From NCBI RefSeq assembly GCF_020497125.1, contig NC_059073.1, positions 17,133,225 through 17,197,224 on the forward strand: 64,000 nucleotides of DNA, written 5' to 3'. The notes under the pieces are model-generated. The model worked only from the letters and a program-made list of their open reading frames with translations, was not told where the DNA came from and searched no databases. Positions within the stretch are counted from its first letter, which is position 1; every line of letters starts with the position of its first letter. Below, piece by piece: positions 1 through 12,656 of the stretch. A program made the translations under genes and the position numbers. This DNA comes from Mauremys mutica (taxonomy: Eukaryota; Chordata; Testudines; Geoemydidae).

Positions 1-84
1 AAGACTGGGTGTCTTTCTAAACAGTGTGCTAGGGCTCTACCAGAAGTTACAGGCTCGGTGCAGGAATGGCCATAATTCTGTGCC

Positions 85-150
85 CTTTGCTATGCGGGAC
101 TTCAGACTAGGTGATCATAATGGTTCCTTTTGGCCTAAAATCTAAGCATC
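85..150 (+). repeat. CR1-type LINE 3' tail fragment
   Basis: The stretch reading roughly 'cttcagactaggtgatcata...ccttttggcct' matches the 3' tails at 9596-9690 and 58509-58591 in this window. It has the form of the CR1 3' UTR of turtles and birds. Only the tail is present, so this is a strongly 5'-truncated insertion. Family assignment is from recognition, not a search. Confidence 0.55.
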
Positions 151-191
151 AGTGGTTATTTGCCAAGATGGTCAGGAATACTGCCTCATGC

Positions 192-360
192 TCTGAGTAG
201 CCTTAAACCTCTGATTGCTGGAAGCTGGAAGTGGATCACGGGATGGATCACTCGATAATGGCCCTGTTCCATTCATTCCCTTTGAAGCATCTGGCCACTG
301 TCAGAAGACAGGATACTGGGCTAGGTGGACCATTGGTCTGTCCCAATATGGTCATTCTTA
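192..360 (-). repeat. Interspersed repeat, family A (minus orientation)
   Basis: Read on the minus strand this segment gives the same string as 15310-15480 and 46362-46600: 'gacagaccaatggtccacc', then a 'cagtatcctgtcttctgac' block, then 'agtgatccatccc'. Three copies in the window show it is an interspersed repeat. I recognise it as common in turtles but cannot name its class with certainty. It may be CR1-associated. Confidence 0.7.
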
Positions 361-3342
361 TTTTTTTGTGTTGAGCTTAGGAAATTTTAACATAGCCCCT
401 CCCTGCAGGCATGGCTTAATCATCCTCCCTTTTCTCTCCCATGTGCCTGGGATCACCAATATTTGTAGCAGCTTCTCCCCAGTCCTCGCATGGATTCTTT
501 TGTTTGGTGCCTTGTTCCTCTGTTTATTTTGCCAGATAAGTGGGCACTGTCCCTTGAGAGATCAATGTTAATACTACTAGCTGGCAAGGACTGTAAAAGC
601 CAAGTACACAGGGGACCTAAGGTAAATGAAACAAGCCCCAGCAAAGGAATGGCACACCAGTAATAACAGCATCACAGAGGCGGTGACCTCAGTGGGAACA
701 AGAAAACAGGATCTGGAGAACTTAAGGAAGGAGTTAAGGTTAACTAATAAGTATTAAACGCTGGTAGATCAACCATTTCCCCCACCTCCTAATGCTCACA
801 AACTCCTCCCACCCCAGTTCCTTTTCAAAACAGGTGGTACCACTGAGATTGCATGTCCTGAGATGAAACACTGCAGCCATTGGCTGGCTTAAACAAAAGT
901 CACCTTACTTGTTCTTCACCCCTGGGTGAGGCGGGGTCCTCCAACCCAGCCCACTGGTTCCCTGGCCTGGAATCCTCCTGGGGTCTCAGCTGCCTCTTGG
1001 TAGCTGGTTCTGGATCTCTTTCTGTGGATGATGGTCACTGCAGTGCAGGAGCTGTCGCCCTGATACCTGTAGTCAGAGTCCCGGCAGTCCAAATTCCCTT
1101 CCAGGGAAGGGGAATTCAGCAGGGACTCCCCTGAGCCAGGCTGTCGCTCTCCCAGCTTCTCAGCCTAAACTCTCTCTTTTTTCTTTTGTAAAGTCAAGCT
1201 GCCCCTTCCCCAGTTAACTTGCTGGAAGCGGGGGGAGGGGTGGAGAGAAGAGGGCTGTGTAGCCCTGGCTTGTCAGTGGTCCAATCAACTGCTTGCCAAG
1301 TTCACCCCATGCAGAAGCCTCCCTCGGGGTTTCTAGTTTCTTCTGCCCCCACCCCTGACTCCACACATGCTGCAAATGGGGTCAGAGGGCTTTGGGAGCC
1401 ATCTTAGTTGTAGTCCCTTTGGGAGGACCCCTTAGAACCTCAGACTGAAGGAGCTCCAGGAGTTGGAGATCAGGTAAAAGTCATTGCTATATAAGAAACC
1501 GGAAGGATCATTTGGATTTCCTTATTAAACACAAGAGAGATTCCAAAGAGAGGGAGATGGAAGAGCATGTGTACACTGTAGGAAATTACTGTATTTCTGG
1601 ATCCATTAAAACGTGATTTTGGTTCTCAGCATAGTTGAGGTTTAATGAATGGGGTTTGTCAGTCATGATAAAACCCGACACTGTTCAAGAGTTTGGGAAC
1701 ATTTAGGGAAATGTGTTCTAATTAGTCCCCAAGGCATAGTATCGTTTCAGTGTAGATAGCACCTATGCAACTTGGAAGCTATTAACATTCTCTCAAAAGG
1801 CTCTGGACAGGCCAACTAATTGAATCACACATCTGACTAGAACATGCATTGCAACAATGTCTCACTTTTTATAGTTCCTCTGCAGTTGTAGCCAATAGGA
1901 CCACAGCAGCTCACATGGACTTCATTAACCCCTTAGTTACTAGTTTAATATACTGTGTGAAAGTAAGAGTGTAAGATGGCTCAACACATTTTCCTTTTTT
2001 TCTTATCTCATTCCCACATTTTCGGCTTTTCTACTATAATGTTTCTCACAAAACCTCTTCATTTTTCCAGGGGGGATTGAACTTCAATATACTGTTCAAT
2101 AGCTGGGGATGTTCATCCCCCTATGCTGACTTTAACAGTGGCTCAGATCATAGTATAAGTTTAAGATTGTGCAGCAGATTCTAGGCATGTGTAGTTTTCT
2201 GTAGACAGAAAACACTGAAATCCACAATAATACGCTGCCCAAGCGTATAGTATTTAGAAACTTGAGTCACTCTTTTCTGACAAATGTTAAAACCACGTTC
2301 TTTGTTAGCTTGCCAGAAATCAGCATTTGTTTACCAGCTACTCACCTGGGTTCAGGCTCACATAATCATTAGCAGAGGTAATGACAAATTGCTCTGTGGG
2401 ACTGCAATGTGCGCAGAAAATTCAAATAGCACCAACGTGGTACACAGATTCCCCAGTGCTGCTACCTTACCTGAAAGTGACTCTAATTTCGTAAAGCAAG
2501 TTGTCAAATCAATGTCTCTCCCGTGAAATGAAAATATATTTCTCAGAAACACCTCAAAAATCCATAGAGGAAATGCAAGTGCTGCATCAAAGTTAAATGA
2601 TTTCATTCCTCAACTGATGCTATAAAATTGATCAGATTACATTTAATGAAGAAATCAATAGAAGTGTAATTCAGCCAGCTCCAAAAATATTTATGAAGAA
2701 CAGTTAAAAACCACTGCTATGATACAAGAGAATACTTGTAATGTTATTAATAGCGAGATGGACAGTGCTTCAACATATGATTTCTACAGTGTCTCTCTGA
2801 TGGGTTTGTAGCATCCTGTTGTAAGATGAGTTGTCATAAAAACAGCAAGTTCCCTTTAGCTAAAGATGAGATTTGTGTGGCTTGATATTTATCCATTTTG
2901 ACCTTTTATGCCTTTTACAGTATTTGTTGATCTGGTAAAAAGCTACTTTATCCGTCTTGCCTCGGTAAACAAATCAGAACAAAGGCTCTCATTAGTCAGC
3001 CCTGGGATAATCTGGTACTTAATTTCTGGTATGTAAACTTGTCCCCATACTCAGTTCTGCCCTGCATTGTGTGTAATGAACTGTGCTGTATGATTGCCAT
3101 GTAATTATTTGATAATAATTCAGCTTTGTTGGTAAATAGCAGTTGCTGTTTCCTAATGCCAAGGAGCTGTGTAAAATCAACTCTAGAGGACTGCAGGAGC
3201 TTTCCAGTCAATATTGCAGGCTCTACTGAAAGCCTTAGGACATTGCAAGCCGTACCTCTTCCTCCTCCCCTATGTTTCAGCCAGAGGTGGTGCTAGTCCC
3301 TTGAGGGTCCTAAGCAGGGATATTGCCCCTCCACATAAACCC
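361..3342. other. Unassigned non-coding stretch
   Basis: I see no recognisable gene, RNA or clear repeat here. Open frames (for example 880-1134, 2284-2526 and 2358-2606 on the minus strand) are short, lack family motifs and look like chance frames. Confidence 0.5.
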
Positions 3343-3532
3343 AGGGGGAGGGATAGCTCAGTGGTTTGAGCATTGGCCTGCTAGACCCAGGGTTGTGAGT
3401 TCAATCCTTGAGGGGGCCACTTAGGGATCTGGGCCAAAAAAATTGGTCCTGCTAGTGAAGGCAGGGGGCTGGACTTGATGACCTTTCAAGGTCCCTTCCA
3501 GCTCTAGGAGATTGGTATATCTCCAATTATTA
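3343..3532 (+). repeat. tRNA-derived SINE with CR1-like 3' tail
   Basis: The head resembles a tRNA gene with Pol III promoter boxes: an A-box-like TAGCTCAGTGGT at 3354-3365 and a B-box-like GTTCAATCC at 3399-3407. The 3' part (about 3469-3510) reads GCTGGACTTGATGACC...CCCTTCCAGCTCTA. This is the same tail as the CR1 LINE at about 55310-55350. SINEs that borrow a CR1 tail for retrotransposition are established in turtles (tortoise Pol III SINE). The copy looks full length, ending in 'attggtatatctcc'. No clear target duplication was seen. A second copy is at 34033-34228. Confidence 0.88.
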
Positions 3533-6500
3533 CCACAACACATTTATAAAGTGAATAGGGTGGCCCCCTTGAGCTTCTCAGGGCCCTAAGCAATTACTTA
3601 GTCTGCTTATGCCTAGCACTGGCCTTCAGCCACTCCTCTGCCTCTCATCATTTAATGAAGATGTACCCCTCGCTCCACCCCAGGCCCATGACCCTTACTC
3701 TCCCTCCAAGGAACTCCTTCTACCACTCTTTCAGAGGAACCAGGCAGGAAAGATGTTTATCATTAACCTCCCCAGCCTCCCACAAAAGGACAGCCCCTCT
3801 GCTACCTCCTCTCCTTTCCTTTCTCAGACTCCTCACAGTCGATCACCAAAGTGATGTTCAGGGTGAGGCAAAGTGAAGCCCCCCCAAAAGCTGCATTTAA
3901 ACTTTGACATTTTGTCCCGCAAAACACGTCAGAGACAGAATCACTGTGGTGGTGAATGAAAATCAACTTGTGTCAGATTTTCTAACGGCAGAATTTCCAA
4001 AACTCGTGTAACACCACCAGTCAGCAGGATCAAATCTGGGACCTCTGGAGCTACTGCATGAGCTAAAAGCCAACTGGCTGTTAGCTAAGGCTGTAGAGCA
4101 GACTCATTTAACTCTCTCTCAGTGAGAACACCACACCCAGAAGGTGTATGGGTTACACTTGTATGGGTTACACTTGCACTGCACAAGGGGGATTTTTGCT
4201 TGTCTACACATGCCCTTGTCAGAGCCTTGTGGGTGCCACACATCGATGCGTGCTTGCTTTTTGTTGCTCAGCCTTACACCCATAGTCTGGTTGATCAGCT
4301 GGGCTCTGTTTGGATCACCATTAAACACAACTTCATAATCAGCTGGAGGAATTGCCGTTTTGTGTGTTGTCAAGCACTAGCCGCTCTGCCCCAGGGATGA
4401 GCGAACTGGCTCAATCGCTCTCCTAGATGCTGTTCACCTTCTGCGACAAGAGTCTTGGGACCCTGAGTGAAACCAGAGTTTTCCAAATGGCTACTGTGTG
4501 CAGAAGAGCCGTCTATTAGCATCATTTTGGTGTACCTGCAGCTTAAGTTAATATGCGGAGTAGTTTATTATCTGAAAAGCACAATTTGCCCCCCACTACT
4601 CCTATTGGAAGGCTGTTCTAGAATCTCGCTCCTCTACTGATTAGAAACTCTCTTCTCATTTCCAGCCAAGAGGACACAGTATGCTGGTGTGCAGTAAACG
4701 CTCTATTACATAACTATAAAAAGTTAGTGGAGGTCCCCATCCACAGAAGGGGCATAGTCAGTGTACTACGCTTCCTTTTTAAGCAATTAACTAGTTATAC
4801 CAACTGAAATTGGGCATGTATGTTGTGTGTGGTTGGCACATAGTTTCACTGGATATTACCGGTAAGGAGATCGCTAAAACCTCTCAGCCTTGAGGTCACA
4901 AGATGAATACGAAATCTTTTAGCAAATCTAGTGAAAATAAATGCCATAATTTACGGACTTCTACTCTCGGATTAGTACAAGTCTAGCAAATCAACAATAA
5001 TATTAATAATAATAATAATGTTTGTTTGAATTTAACCACATGAAGGTTAAGGAGCTAGAGTCACCAAAATCAGGTACACTCCATGGCTTTGTTGCCTGTC
5101 AAATGATGCATCTTCCACTTCAATAGTCTAACAGTTGGTCGAGCCTGATTCATTTACACATATTCTATCCAAGGCCCTGATCCTTCAATGTATAGCACCT
5201 ACAGAGACCCCAAGTGACTTCAGTGTAGCAGAACTGGGGTCCAACTTAATTGTAATACTGTAGTTACATGAGACTCCAGTTCTTTAGACCCCTGTTTAGT
5301 TGTACAAGATGACCTTAAATTCAACTGACAGGTCTCCAGCAGCAGAGCCTGAAGGACGATCAGATTGCCATGTCAGCAAGGAAAGACAGAAGGAAACTGC
5401 AGGGAGACAGGGGAAGAGGTGCATGTTGAGATGTTGCCATTTAGTAAGGGAACCTATGGAATATATTTGACCGATGTAAATGTATTATTTTACCCAGCAT
5501 TTCCCCTATCATGAGGCTTGCATTTTTATTTTGATGTAATACATTAACATATTCCCAGTCCTGGATGGTGGTTTATAACATTACAAAGAAGTTAGAAAAG
5601 AAAAGAAAAGGTGTGAAGTTCCCAAAGCTGCATAATTTCCAAGAGGCTATTTCTGGCATAGCAACTGCTCCAGGCGGCATTCTGCAGCCACCTGTTGCAT
5701 CAAGACATACTACTTGCATTGTAATATCTCATTCCCAGCGAGCCCGTCAGTACAAGTAATTAGCTCACAGCCTGGCAGTACAGAATGATGCACGCTACAA
5801 CCCTCTTTCTGAATGGAGGTGACTGCACGGTCCTATTAATTTGCTTTACAGGCACCTCAAAGCCTTCATGAATATTGCTTGTTGCATGTTGACTACTAAG
5901 ATTTCATGTGTCTGAATATGGTTAATACATATTCTAAGAGCTTTTTCAGACCCAACTTTGCATCACGACATTGGAAGGCTCTGTAACTTTAAGTAGGCCA
6001 TCCCTTCCCCGCCCCGCCCCAAAACGAGCCCTAAATAAAATTCAGGATCCTTAATGTGTGGTGTCTTCCTTAGCTTTTGTTGCTTGTCTTTCATAACATC
6101 TCACCAGAGCTATTTGTGTCTGTGGGGAGTTAGCGGAAAGATCACATATTGTACAGAAAGCACGGTGTTAAATTTATGCAAAGTGAAGAAATGTGTTATC
6201 TCAAAAAATATTTATTTCATAGCTTTTCCCTAGAGGGTTGTGTTTTGTTATATCTTTAAGGACAGCAGCGCTGTATTAGCATCATGCTTAAAAACCCCAT
6301 AAATATTAAGAGCAGCTTTAATCTGTAGCGTTTATATAAAGCAATACATCAAGCTCTCCATGTTCTGAGGAGAGAAAATAAACAACACGTTTGCAGCACA
6401 AAATGTCTACTTTTCAACTGGCCTTAGAAACTGGAGACAAAAGTCATCTGAAGGAAAAGAAAGATGCTGAAAGGAAGCAGAGGGATATAGGAATAGCTCC

Positions 6501-7502
6501 TTTCGTGGTTTCTGTGCTTTCACATGATTTCATTCCTTTGTGAGGTGTTTGAATAGTCAGAACTGGATAGTAGGGGTTCAGCGTGGGACATGGATAACAT
6601 GGTATCTAAAGCAACAATAGAGTAGATCTGGGTGGCTAGTGAAAAGCAACCATCTGTGGAGGAAGCAAAGGGCCATCTTCTTCCTTTCAGTTATAATTAA
6701 AATACACACTGGTAAAGCACCCTTTCCATTAGCATTCAAGGGCACCAAACAAATACATTTCATGTTAAAAAAAAATCTCCATGGATATCTAATTAAAAAG
6801 CATGTCCCATTTTTAATAGCAGAATAGTTTGGTCTCATTGTATAAGCTTTCTTGCTCTCAAGGAAAGTGTTCCAATGGGAGCTAAAAAGCACTTTCAGAT
6901 AGGCTGACTTAAAACGAAGTGCTCCTTCTTGTGTGTGGTTGTGTGTGTGTGTGGAGGAGGAGGAGGGCATGTGCACACCGATATTTTGGGTGGATTACTG
7001 GCAGCTGGAGTGTTGGAATGTGTCAGAGCAGAACAATTCATATTTATACACTGTCATCTGCATGTAGGCATGCTCTAATGGGGAGCAGCCAAAACAATAC
7101 AAAAAAACATTCAAGGCTTAATAGTAATTTCTTGTGGCCCTTTAAGAGTCAGCTCTCTCTTAAACATGAGGTTGGATGCATGCATGAAGATCCCATTAAC
7201 CTCGATAAGAGTTTTAGGCATAATTTCAGAGTACATCTAAAGGAAAACAGGGCTGCTAGTTGTATTATTATGACTTGCCTATTAGGGGGTCATTGATGTA
7301 CAGTACATTTCTTGGGATGAAACTCCCCATAGCAAGAGCTAAAGACGCCAGGCAGTAAGGACACCCAGAGAGTCATTAAGAGTATTGTGTGGGTTACAGT
7401 GCTTCCTTTTCTCTGGCAGGTAAAGCCCTCAGTTCCTTTGTGTAGCATAGCAGCTGCTCTAAAGCAGGATGGACACCCAAGCTCACCTAGCCAGGCCAAA
7501 GC
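3533..7502. other. Unassigned stretch with simple repeats
   Basis: No gene is recognised. There is an AAT-rich run near 5000-5021 and a GT/GGA-rich tract at about 6931-6967. The 4020-4095 segment has a vague tRNA-like look on the minus strand, too weak to call. Segments around 5850-6400 and 7000-7260 look like single-copy AT-rich DNA and could be conserved non-coding sequence, but that cannot be shown from one sequence. Confidence 0.4.
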
Positions 7503-7597
7503 AGCAAAGAGTCTTGTGGCACCTTATAGACTAACAGACGTTTGGGAGCATGAGCTTTCGTGGGTGAATACCCACTTTGTTGGATCTAGGCCAGGTG
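7503..7597 (+). repeat. Interspersed SINE-like repeat, family B, partial
   Basis: This fragment contains 'cttgtggcaccttatagact', 'aacagacg' and 'gcatgagctttcgtgggtga'. It matches the central part of the copies at 9915-10120 and 63476-63725. It lacks the 5' start 'agtatcagagggg' found in those copies. Confidence 0.8.
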
Positions 7598-8050
7598 GTC
7601 TTAGTGACCAGACTTTGATTAAGGGGTTTCCCAGTGTGCAGGGGCTAAGGGGGAAGGTGGGGTACAGGGTCTGTTAAGCGGTGAGACTTGTGTGTGACCC
7701 TGGAAAGAGATAGAGACTTCTGAAGGCAGGGCAGAGGTTTCTGCAAATGGGAGTTGTCTCTGTGCTGCTACCACTTTTCTTCACGCAATCAGGGACTGAG
7801 TACACTTTGTAAATAAACAGATTACACAAAGGAAATATCTGATTCCAAAGCACCAATTCCTGATACAAGCAGGAAACTGAGCTGTAAGGCCCTAAAAAAC
7901 TGCTGCAGCTCAGCAGAGGGGTAACACTGTGATTATGTATATTACAGCAATGCCCCAAATAGGCACAGGGGCATAGAAATGTATAGGAAGGTTGGGCTTC
8001 CGCCCTGAAGAGCTTAATCCATGATGTGCCGCTGCAATGCATAGGACTGT
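7598..8050. other. Unassigned stretch
   Basis: No gene or clear repeat is recognised between the family B fragment and the hAT MITE at 8059. Minus-strand frames at 7674-8042 and 7910-8101 run partly into the MITE and have no recognisable domain. Confidence 0.4.
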
Positions 8051-8058
8051 GCCTAGTA

Positions 8059-8368
8059 CAGGGGTCGGCAACCTTTCAGAAATGCTGTGCCGAGTCTTCA
8101 TTTATTCACTCTAATTTAAGGTTTTGCGTGCCGGTAATAAATTTTAACGTTTTTAGACGGTCTCTTCCTCTAAGTCTATAATATATAACTAAACTATTGT
8201 TGTATTTAAAGTAAACAAGGTTTTTAAAATGTTTAAGAAGCTTCATTTAAAATTAAATTAAAATTAGAACCCATCGGACCGGTGGCCAGGACCCAGGCAG
8301 TGTGAGTGCCACTGAAAATCAGCTGGTGTGCCTCCTTTGGCGCATGTGCCATAGGTTGCCTACCCCTG
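8059..8368 (+). mobile_element. Non-autonomous hAT transposon (MITE), 310 bp
   Basis: Terminal inverted repeats are CAGGGGTCGGCAACCT at the left end and, read from the right end, CAGGGGTAGGCAACCT. They are flanked by a perfect 8-bp target duplication GCCTAGTA at 8051-8058 and 8369-8376. An 8-bp duplication with CAGGGG-type ends is diagnostic of hAT elements. There is no coding capacity; the interior is AT-rich. A related copy lies at 36024-36314 in the opposite orientation. The perfect duplication suggests a fairly young insertion. Confidence 0.93.
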
Positions 8369-8376
8369 GCCTAGTA

Positions 8377-9595
8377 TATTAACACCACTGCTCAAATCAG
8401 CTTCTGATATATCACACCCCTCAGATCGAGTCACTTCCTCCTCCAATCCCTTTCCTGGTTGGTTACCCCTTTCCCTCCACATTCTGTTCAAGCACAATGT
8501 CCTCACTATAAAGTCTCTGCAAAATGCTGCCTTTCCTTGCGTCTCATCCCTCATTTCCTCCATCATCTTACTGCATATGGGCCTCTGTATCCTCTATTTC
8601 TAACTAATCCTTTTGTTTCCTTCTTCTATTCTTGCCTTTGCGTCTCTTCACAGCCTCTTGCTCCCAATGGGCCTAACGATCTCCAGGCACCAGTCAAACA
8701 CCCTCCCAGTCCATTTTAAACCACAATTTTCTTGTAGAGCCTTTCTATCCTGATCCTCTCACCACCAGTATGTCCACTGGAACAATTGTCCCATGAACAG
8801 CTTGTGTATGACTCTGAATTAGGGCCAGCATTCTTTGGGATAGGGGGCTTTTTAAGTGCTCTGTGAAGCACTGTGCTCATTAAGGCACATATACTGATAA
8901 TTCAAATGACCCCCTTACAGTCATTCTTTCAGTATCAAATGACCCCCTTACAGTATCATCCTTGGTTAGTCTAGTTTCCATACTAGACTCCATGCTATGT
9001 GTGCTTATGCCAGCTCACTAAAGTCCTCCCTCAGTATTTAGTGCCAGATCCTGAGCTGGTGGAAATCATCTTAGCTTCTCCCTTCCCCCTTCTTTCATCC
9101 CTCTGATTGCTTCTCCCACTTGACCAACATTCACTCTGAGATGACCCTTCTCAGAATAGTTGGCCATATCTCCGGTCATAGATCCCTTTCTTTCCATACA
9201 GATAACAAGGTGTGTTAATGTGTGTTCCTCACATGGAATGTCTCATTGCTATCTTACCTGTGCGGATGATACACAGTTCTACATTTTCATCCACTCACTT
9301 TCTGCTCTTTTTATTCCATATTCATCTGCCCGTATTGGCTCTGGCTACATCAGTACTTCTGCTGGTGCAACCATCCCAATTAAAATTTGATTTCTGAATG
9401 AAGTATCTTCTTCTTCCACTGGCCTCTGCCTCTGCTGTTACAATCCTCATCTCAGATCTTTTCTTTGTTCCCTAGATAAATTATTCAATCACCTGCAGGT
9501 TTAAACTAGTGTAAATGGTGGATTTTTTGTAACCTGAAGTCTTTAAATCATGATTTGAGGACTTCAGTAACTCAGCCAGAGATTAGGGGTCTATT
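8377..9595. other. Unassigned stretch with a short tandem duplication
   Basis: No gene is recognised. A 20-bp unit beginning tcaaatgacc occurs perfectly at 8902-8921 and 8935-8954 (33-bp period). Around 8815-8890 the phrase 'tttgggatagggggctt...aagtgctctgtgaagcac' resembles the ancient repeat tail seen at 15190-15290, but weakly. The region is pyrimidine-rich (8400-8760). Confidence 0.4.
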
Positions 9596-9690
9596 ACAAG
9601 AGTGAGTGGGATTCTGTGGTCTGCAATGTGCAGGAGGTCAGACTAGATCATCACGATGGTCTCCTCTGGCCTTAAAGTCTATGAATCTGA
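9596..9690 (+). repeat. CR1-type LINE 3' tail
   Basis: The sequence includes 'aggaggtcagactagatcat' and 'tctggccttaaagtctatga', the standard CR1 3' tail, matching 58509-58591. It is extremely 5'-truncated, as is usual for CR1. Confidence 0.78.
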
Positions 9691-9902
9691 CCTTGTATTG
9701 CTCTACTTTATGGTAAAGTTAAACCTTGGGGGCCAGATTCTTCACTGTATTAAATTTATGCTGGATGCAGAAAAGGCAGAGGTATTCAGAGAGCCAGTCA
9801 TGGCTCCATGATTTTCTCCCTGGCCCCTGGCAAAGGACTAAGCATCCTGAGGTCTGCTATAAAATGCACCAGCTGGCTAGTGTATCATCCCCTAGGAATC
9901 AT

Positions 9903-10132
9903 ATGCTAGCTAGGTGTCAAGTATCAGAGGGGTAGCCGTGTTAGTCTGGTTCTGTAGAAGCAGCAAAGAATCCTGTGGCACCTTATAGACTAACAGACGT
10001 TTTGCAGCATGAGCTTTCGTGGGTGAATACCCACTTCTTCTGATGCAAGTGGGTATTCTTTCCTATTCTGATGCAAGTGGGTATGCTTTCGTATTCACCC
10101 ACGAAAGCTCATGCTGCAAAATGCTAGCTAGG
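9903..10132 (+). repeat. Family B SINE-like insertion with inverted end and 12-bp target duplication
   Basis: A 206-bp insert (9915-10120) is flanked by a perfect 12-bp duplication ATGCTAGCTAGG at 9903-9914 and 10121-10132. The insert starts with the family B 5' sequence ('agtatcagaggggtagccg'). It then ends with a perfect inverted copy of its own 10001-10030 segment at 10091-10120. A 19-bp direct repeat (10038-10056 and 10066-10084) sits in the loop. A duplication of this length with an internal inversion fits target-primed retrotransposition with an inversion event. The exact SINE family name is not known to me. Confidence 0.85.
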
Positions 10133-12054
10133 AATTGCTGGAACATGATGTGCTCTAGCCACTCCCCCTGTCCTCAATACTCATCCTGTGCTGGGGGCTG
10201 GAGGGAGGGAAGCATAGAAATTGTAGGCTCTGACAGCTCTGTGCCTGCTGGAGACTCTCAGGGATATCCCTAGCAGGTGACACGAGCAATGTTTTGGGTC
10301 CTTTGAGTCATGCGACCAGCGCAAAGAGAGCAGAGCAGGGTCTTCAATCTGGCCTCTCCTCTTTAAATGTCCAGCAGCCCAGAGTCTTGAGACCACAAGT
10401 ACTCTGACCGCACAGGAAAAGGAGCACACCACCCGCATCACCATCACTGTCACTGTTTTCAGAACCATTTTGAATCTAATTCAAAATTTCCCTCCCTTCA
10501 CCTCCATCTACTCCCCACCCACCCACTCACTTCCCTGCTCCAACCTCTTCCCAGCAGTTCCCCTCAAATTCCCCAGTATCATGCTGCCTGCTCTATTCTG
10601 TTCAGATTCCTGTACCATGCCCATCAACATGGTATCTATCTGGAATGCTCTTCTTCCCCCCGCCCCACTAAGAAACGGAGTCACTTCTATTCTTGAAACC
10701 TTTGTGTATCCTTATCTGATAAATTACCCTCTCTCTCTCTTAAATATTGTGTGATTCCATATGTAAAAATCGGGGACTCTGTTCACATAAATCATATTGC
10801 CCCTTACAATGACAATACCCTATCATCAATATTCAAATACTAGAAAAATAACATGGCCCTGATTCTCATCTTATTTACGTCATTTTGACATTACTGTAAC
10901 TCCACTGATTTCAATGGCATTACTAATTTACCCAGGTGGACGTGTGACTGATGTGAGATTCTCACATATTACAACCAACACACACGTAACCTATACACAA
11001 AATAGATGCTAGTGTCTATTAATTATAAATTATTATTATTATTAGTAGTAAATATATTATGGGAGATCCCAAAGGCCCCAATCAGGACAGAGACCCGTTT
11101 CAGCAGGCTGCTGTATAGACACAAAAAAGAGAGTCTGAAATACCTCTGTTTCCTTCTAATCTAATCTGAAGCAAAAATCCTAAAAGGGAATGATCAAGAG
11201 TGTTTTTAATGCAGATCCTTAGGATCCAAGTTAATGCAAGCTATTGCTCTCGGGCCTGTAAATTTGAACCTTGCCACAGCTTATCTGCCTCAAATTTCAG
11301 AATCAGAGGTTTTGACGTGTGTGGTCAAGAGGGGAGCCCTTCAGAGCCTTGAGATGGAAAGAATCGGAGAAGACAGAGAGGAGCATATTGTCTCCCTCCA
11401 GCCGTACTCTGCCAACTCCCCACTGCAGAAGGACCTGTTACCAGTAGGACATTGCTTTGAGGAAACTCAGCCCAGTATGGTCCCCGTTGCGCCAGTAGTG
11501 GCATGCTGTCAAAACCACAGCAAGAGAGATCGCAATGGCAGGAGTAATCTAAGGGGAAATGCTAACGTTGAACAGGAATGAAAATAAAAGCCTCAGCCAG
11601 TTTCACTCCTGTCGAAAGCGAGTGAATATAAGTGGGATTTAGGAGGCAGTTGTTATTGTCACTCTAAAACATAAACGTCTCCCCAAGACGAGACGGTGGG
11701 GTCCAAACCATCCCTCGTGTAACTCCACTGACATGAATGTTATGATTAGGCTGAGAACTGAGATGAGGGAACACTGCTATATTAGTGGCATATGTGAGGT
11801 ACCTCATGAAATCTCTTAAAGTGCTGCAGTACCACAAGCCATTGTCTATTGTGGCCCAGGCTACATGTGCTACATGATTCCCACCCTGCAAGGCTAGCAG
11901 TGAACCTTGGACTCTTTAACATTACAAATACCACATATGATTTTGGGTGAACACCAACAATGACAGTTCTGAATGAAGCAAAGTCCATCAGATGAGGTAA
12001 AAGGGTCTGAAAGAGGCAGAGAAATTACTGGCCCCAGGAATCCATGCATCTGTC
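10133..12054. other. Unassigned stretch
   Basis: No gene is recognised. A CT run lies at about 10730-10741 and an ATT-rich tract at about 11025-11060. The frame at 11234-11581 (115 aa) has no recognisable domain, and I treat it as chance. Confidence 0.4.
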
Positions 12055-12530
12055 ACCTCCAGGCTGGGTTACTGGAACTCACTGCATCTGAAGCTGAATG
12101 TGAAGACAATGCACAGGCTCCAGCTGGTACACAAAAGAACTGCCTGCCTTCTCCAGGGCTCAGACTGCTGTGGGTACATCAGGCCATGCTTAAGTCCCTC
12201 CACTGGCTCCCAGTCATCTTCTGATGCAAGTTTAAGTTCTTCGTCCTAATTTTCAAAGCAATTAATGGATCAAGCCCCAGCTACATCAAAGACTGAATTT
12301 CAATATATGATCCTCCATGATAGCTGCTCTCCTTGACAAAAAATGCAGGTCACACAGCCCAGGACAAACCATGTTTGAAATGATGACAAAGCATTCTTTG
12401 TTGAGGGAATCCAGCTATGGAACAATCATCCAGAGGAGATCAGGCAAACCCAGAGTCTGAGTATCTTGAGGAAACACTGTAAAACCTTCCTCTTTAAGAA
12501 AGACTTTCCACTATAAGTGACATTCACAAT
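12055..12530 (+). pseudogene. Decayed L2-like LINE 3' coding remnant
   Basis: Broken reading frames preserve the order of a non-LTR retrotransposon C-terminal region: 'LQLVHKRTA', 'SLHWLPVIF', a 'KFFVLIFKAINGSSPSYIKD'-like stretch and 'CKTFLFKKDF'. This is the part downstream of the reverse transcriptase in L2/CR1-clade LINEs. Stops and frame changes make it non-functional. A second remnant of the same kind is at 47415-47925. The clade (L2 versus a relative) is inferred. Confidence 0.7.
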
Positions 12531-12656
12531 ATGAACACCCTCTTGTATCTCCAACCCCCTACCAACATCCACCAAAAACAAACACCCTCACCATATGCCA
12601 GGCATTTTAACTTCAAAAAGAGAGAAGTGCCAGAGAATTGATGATATCGTCTAGGT

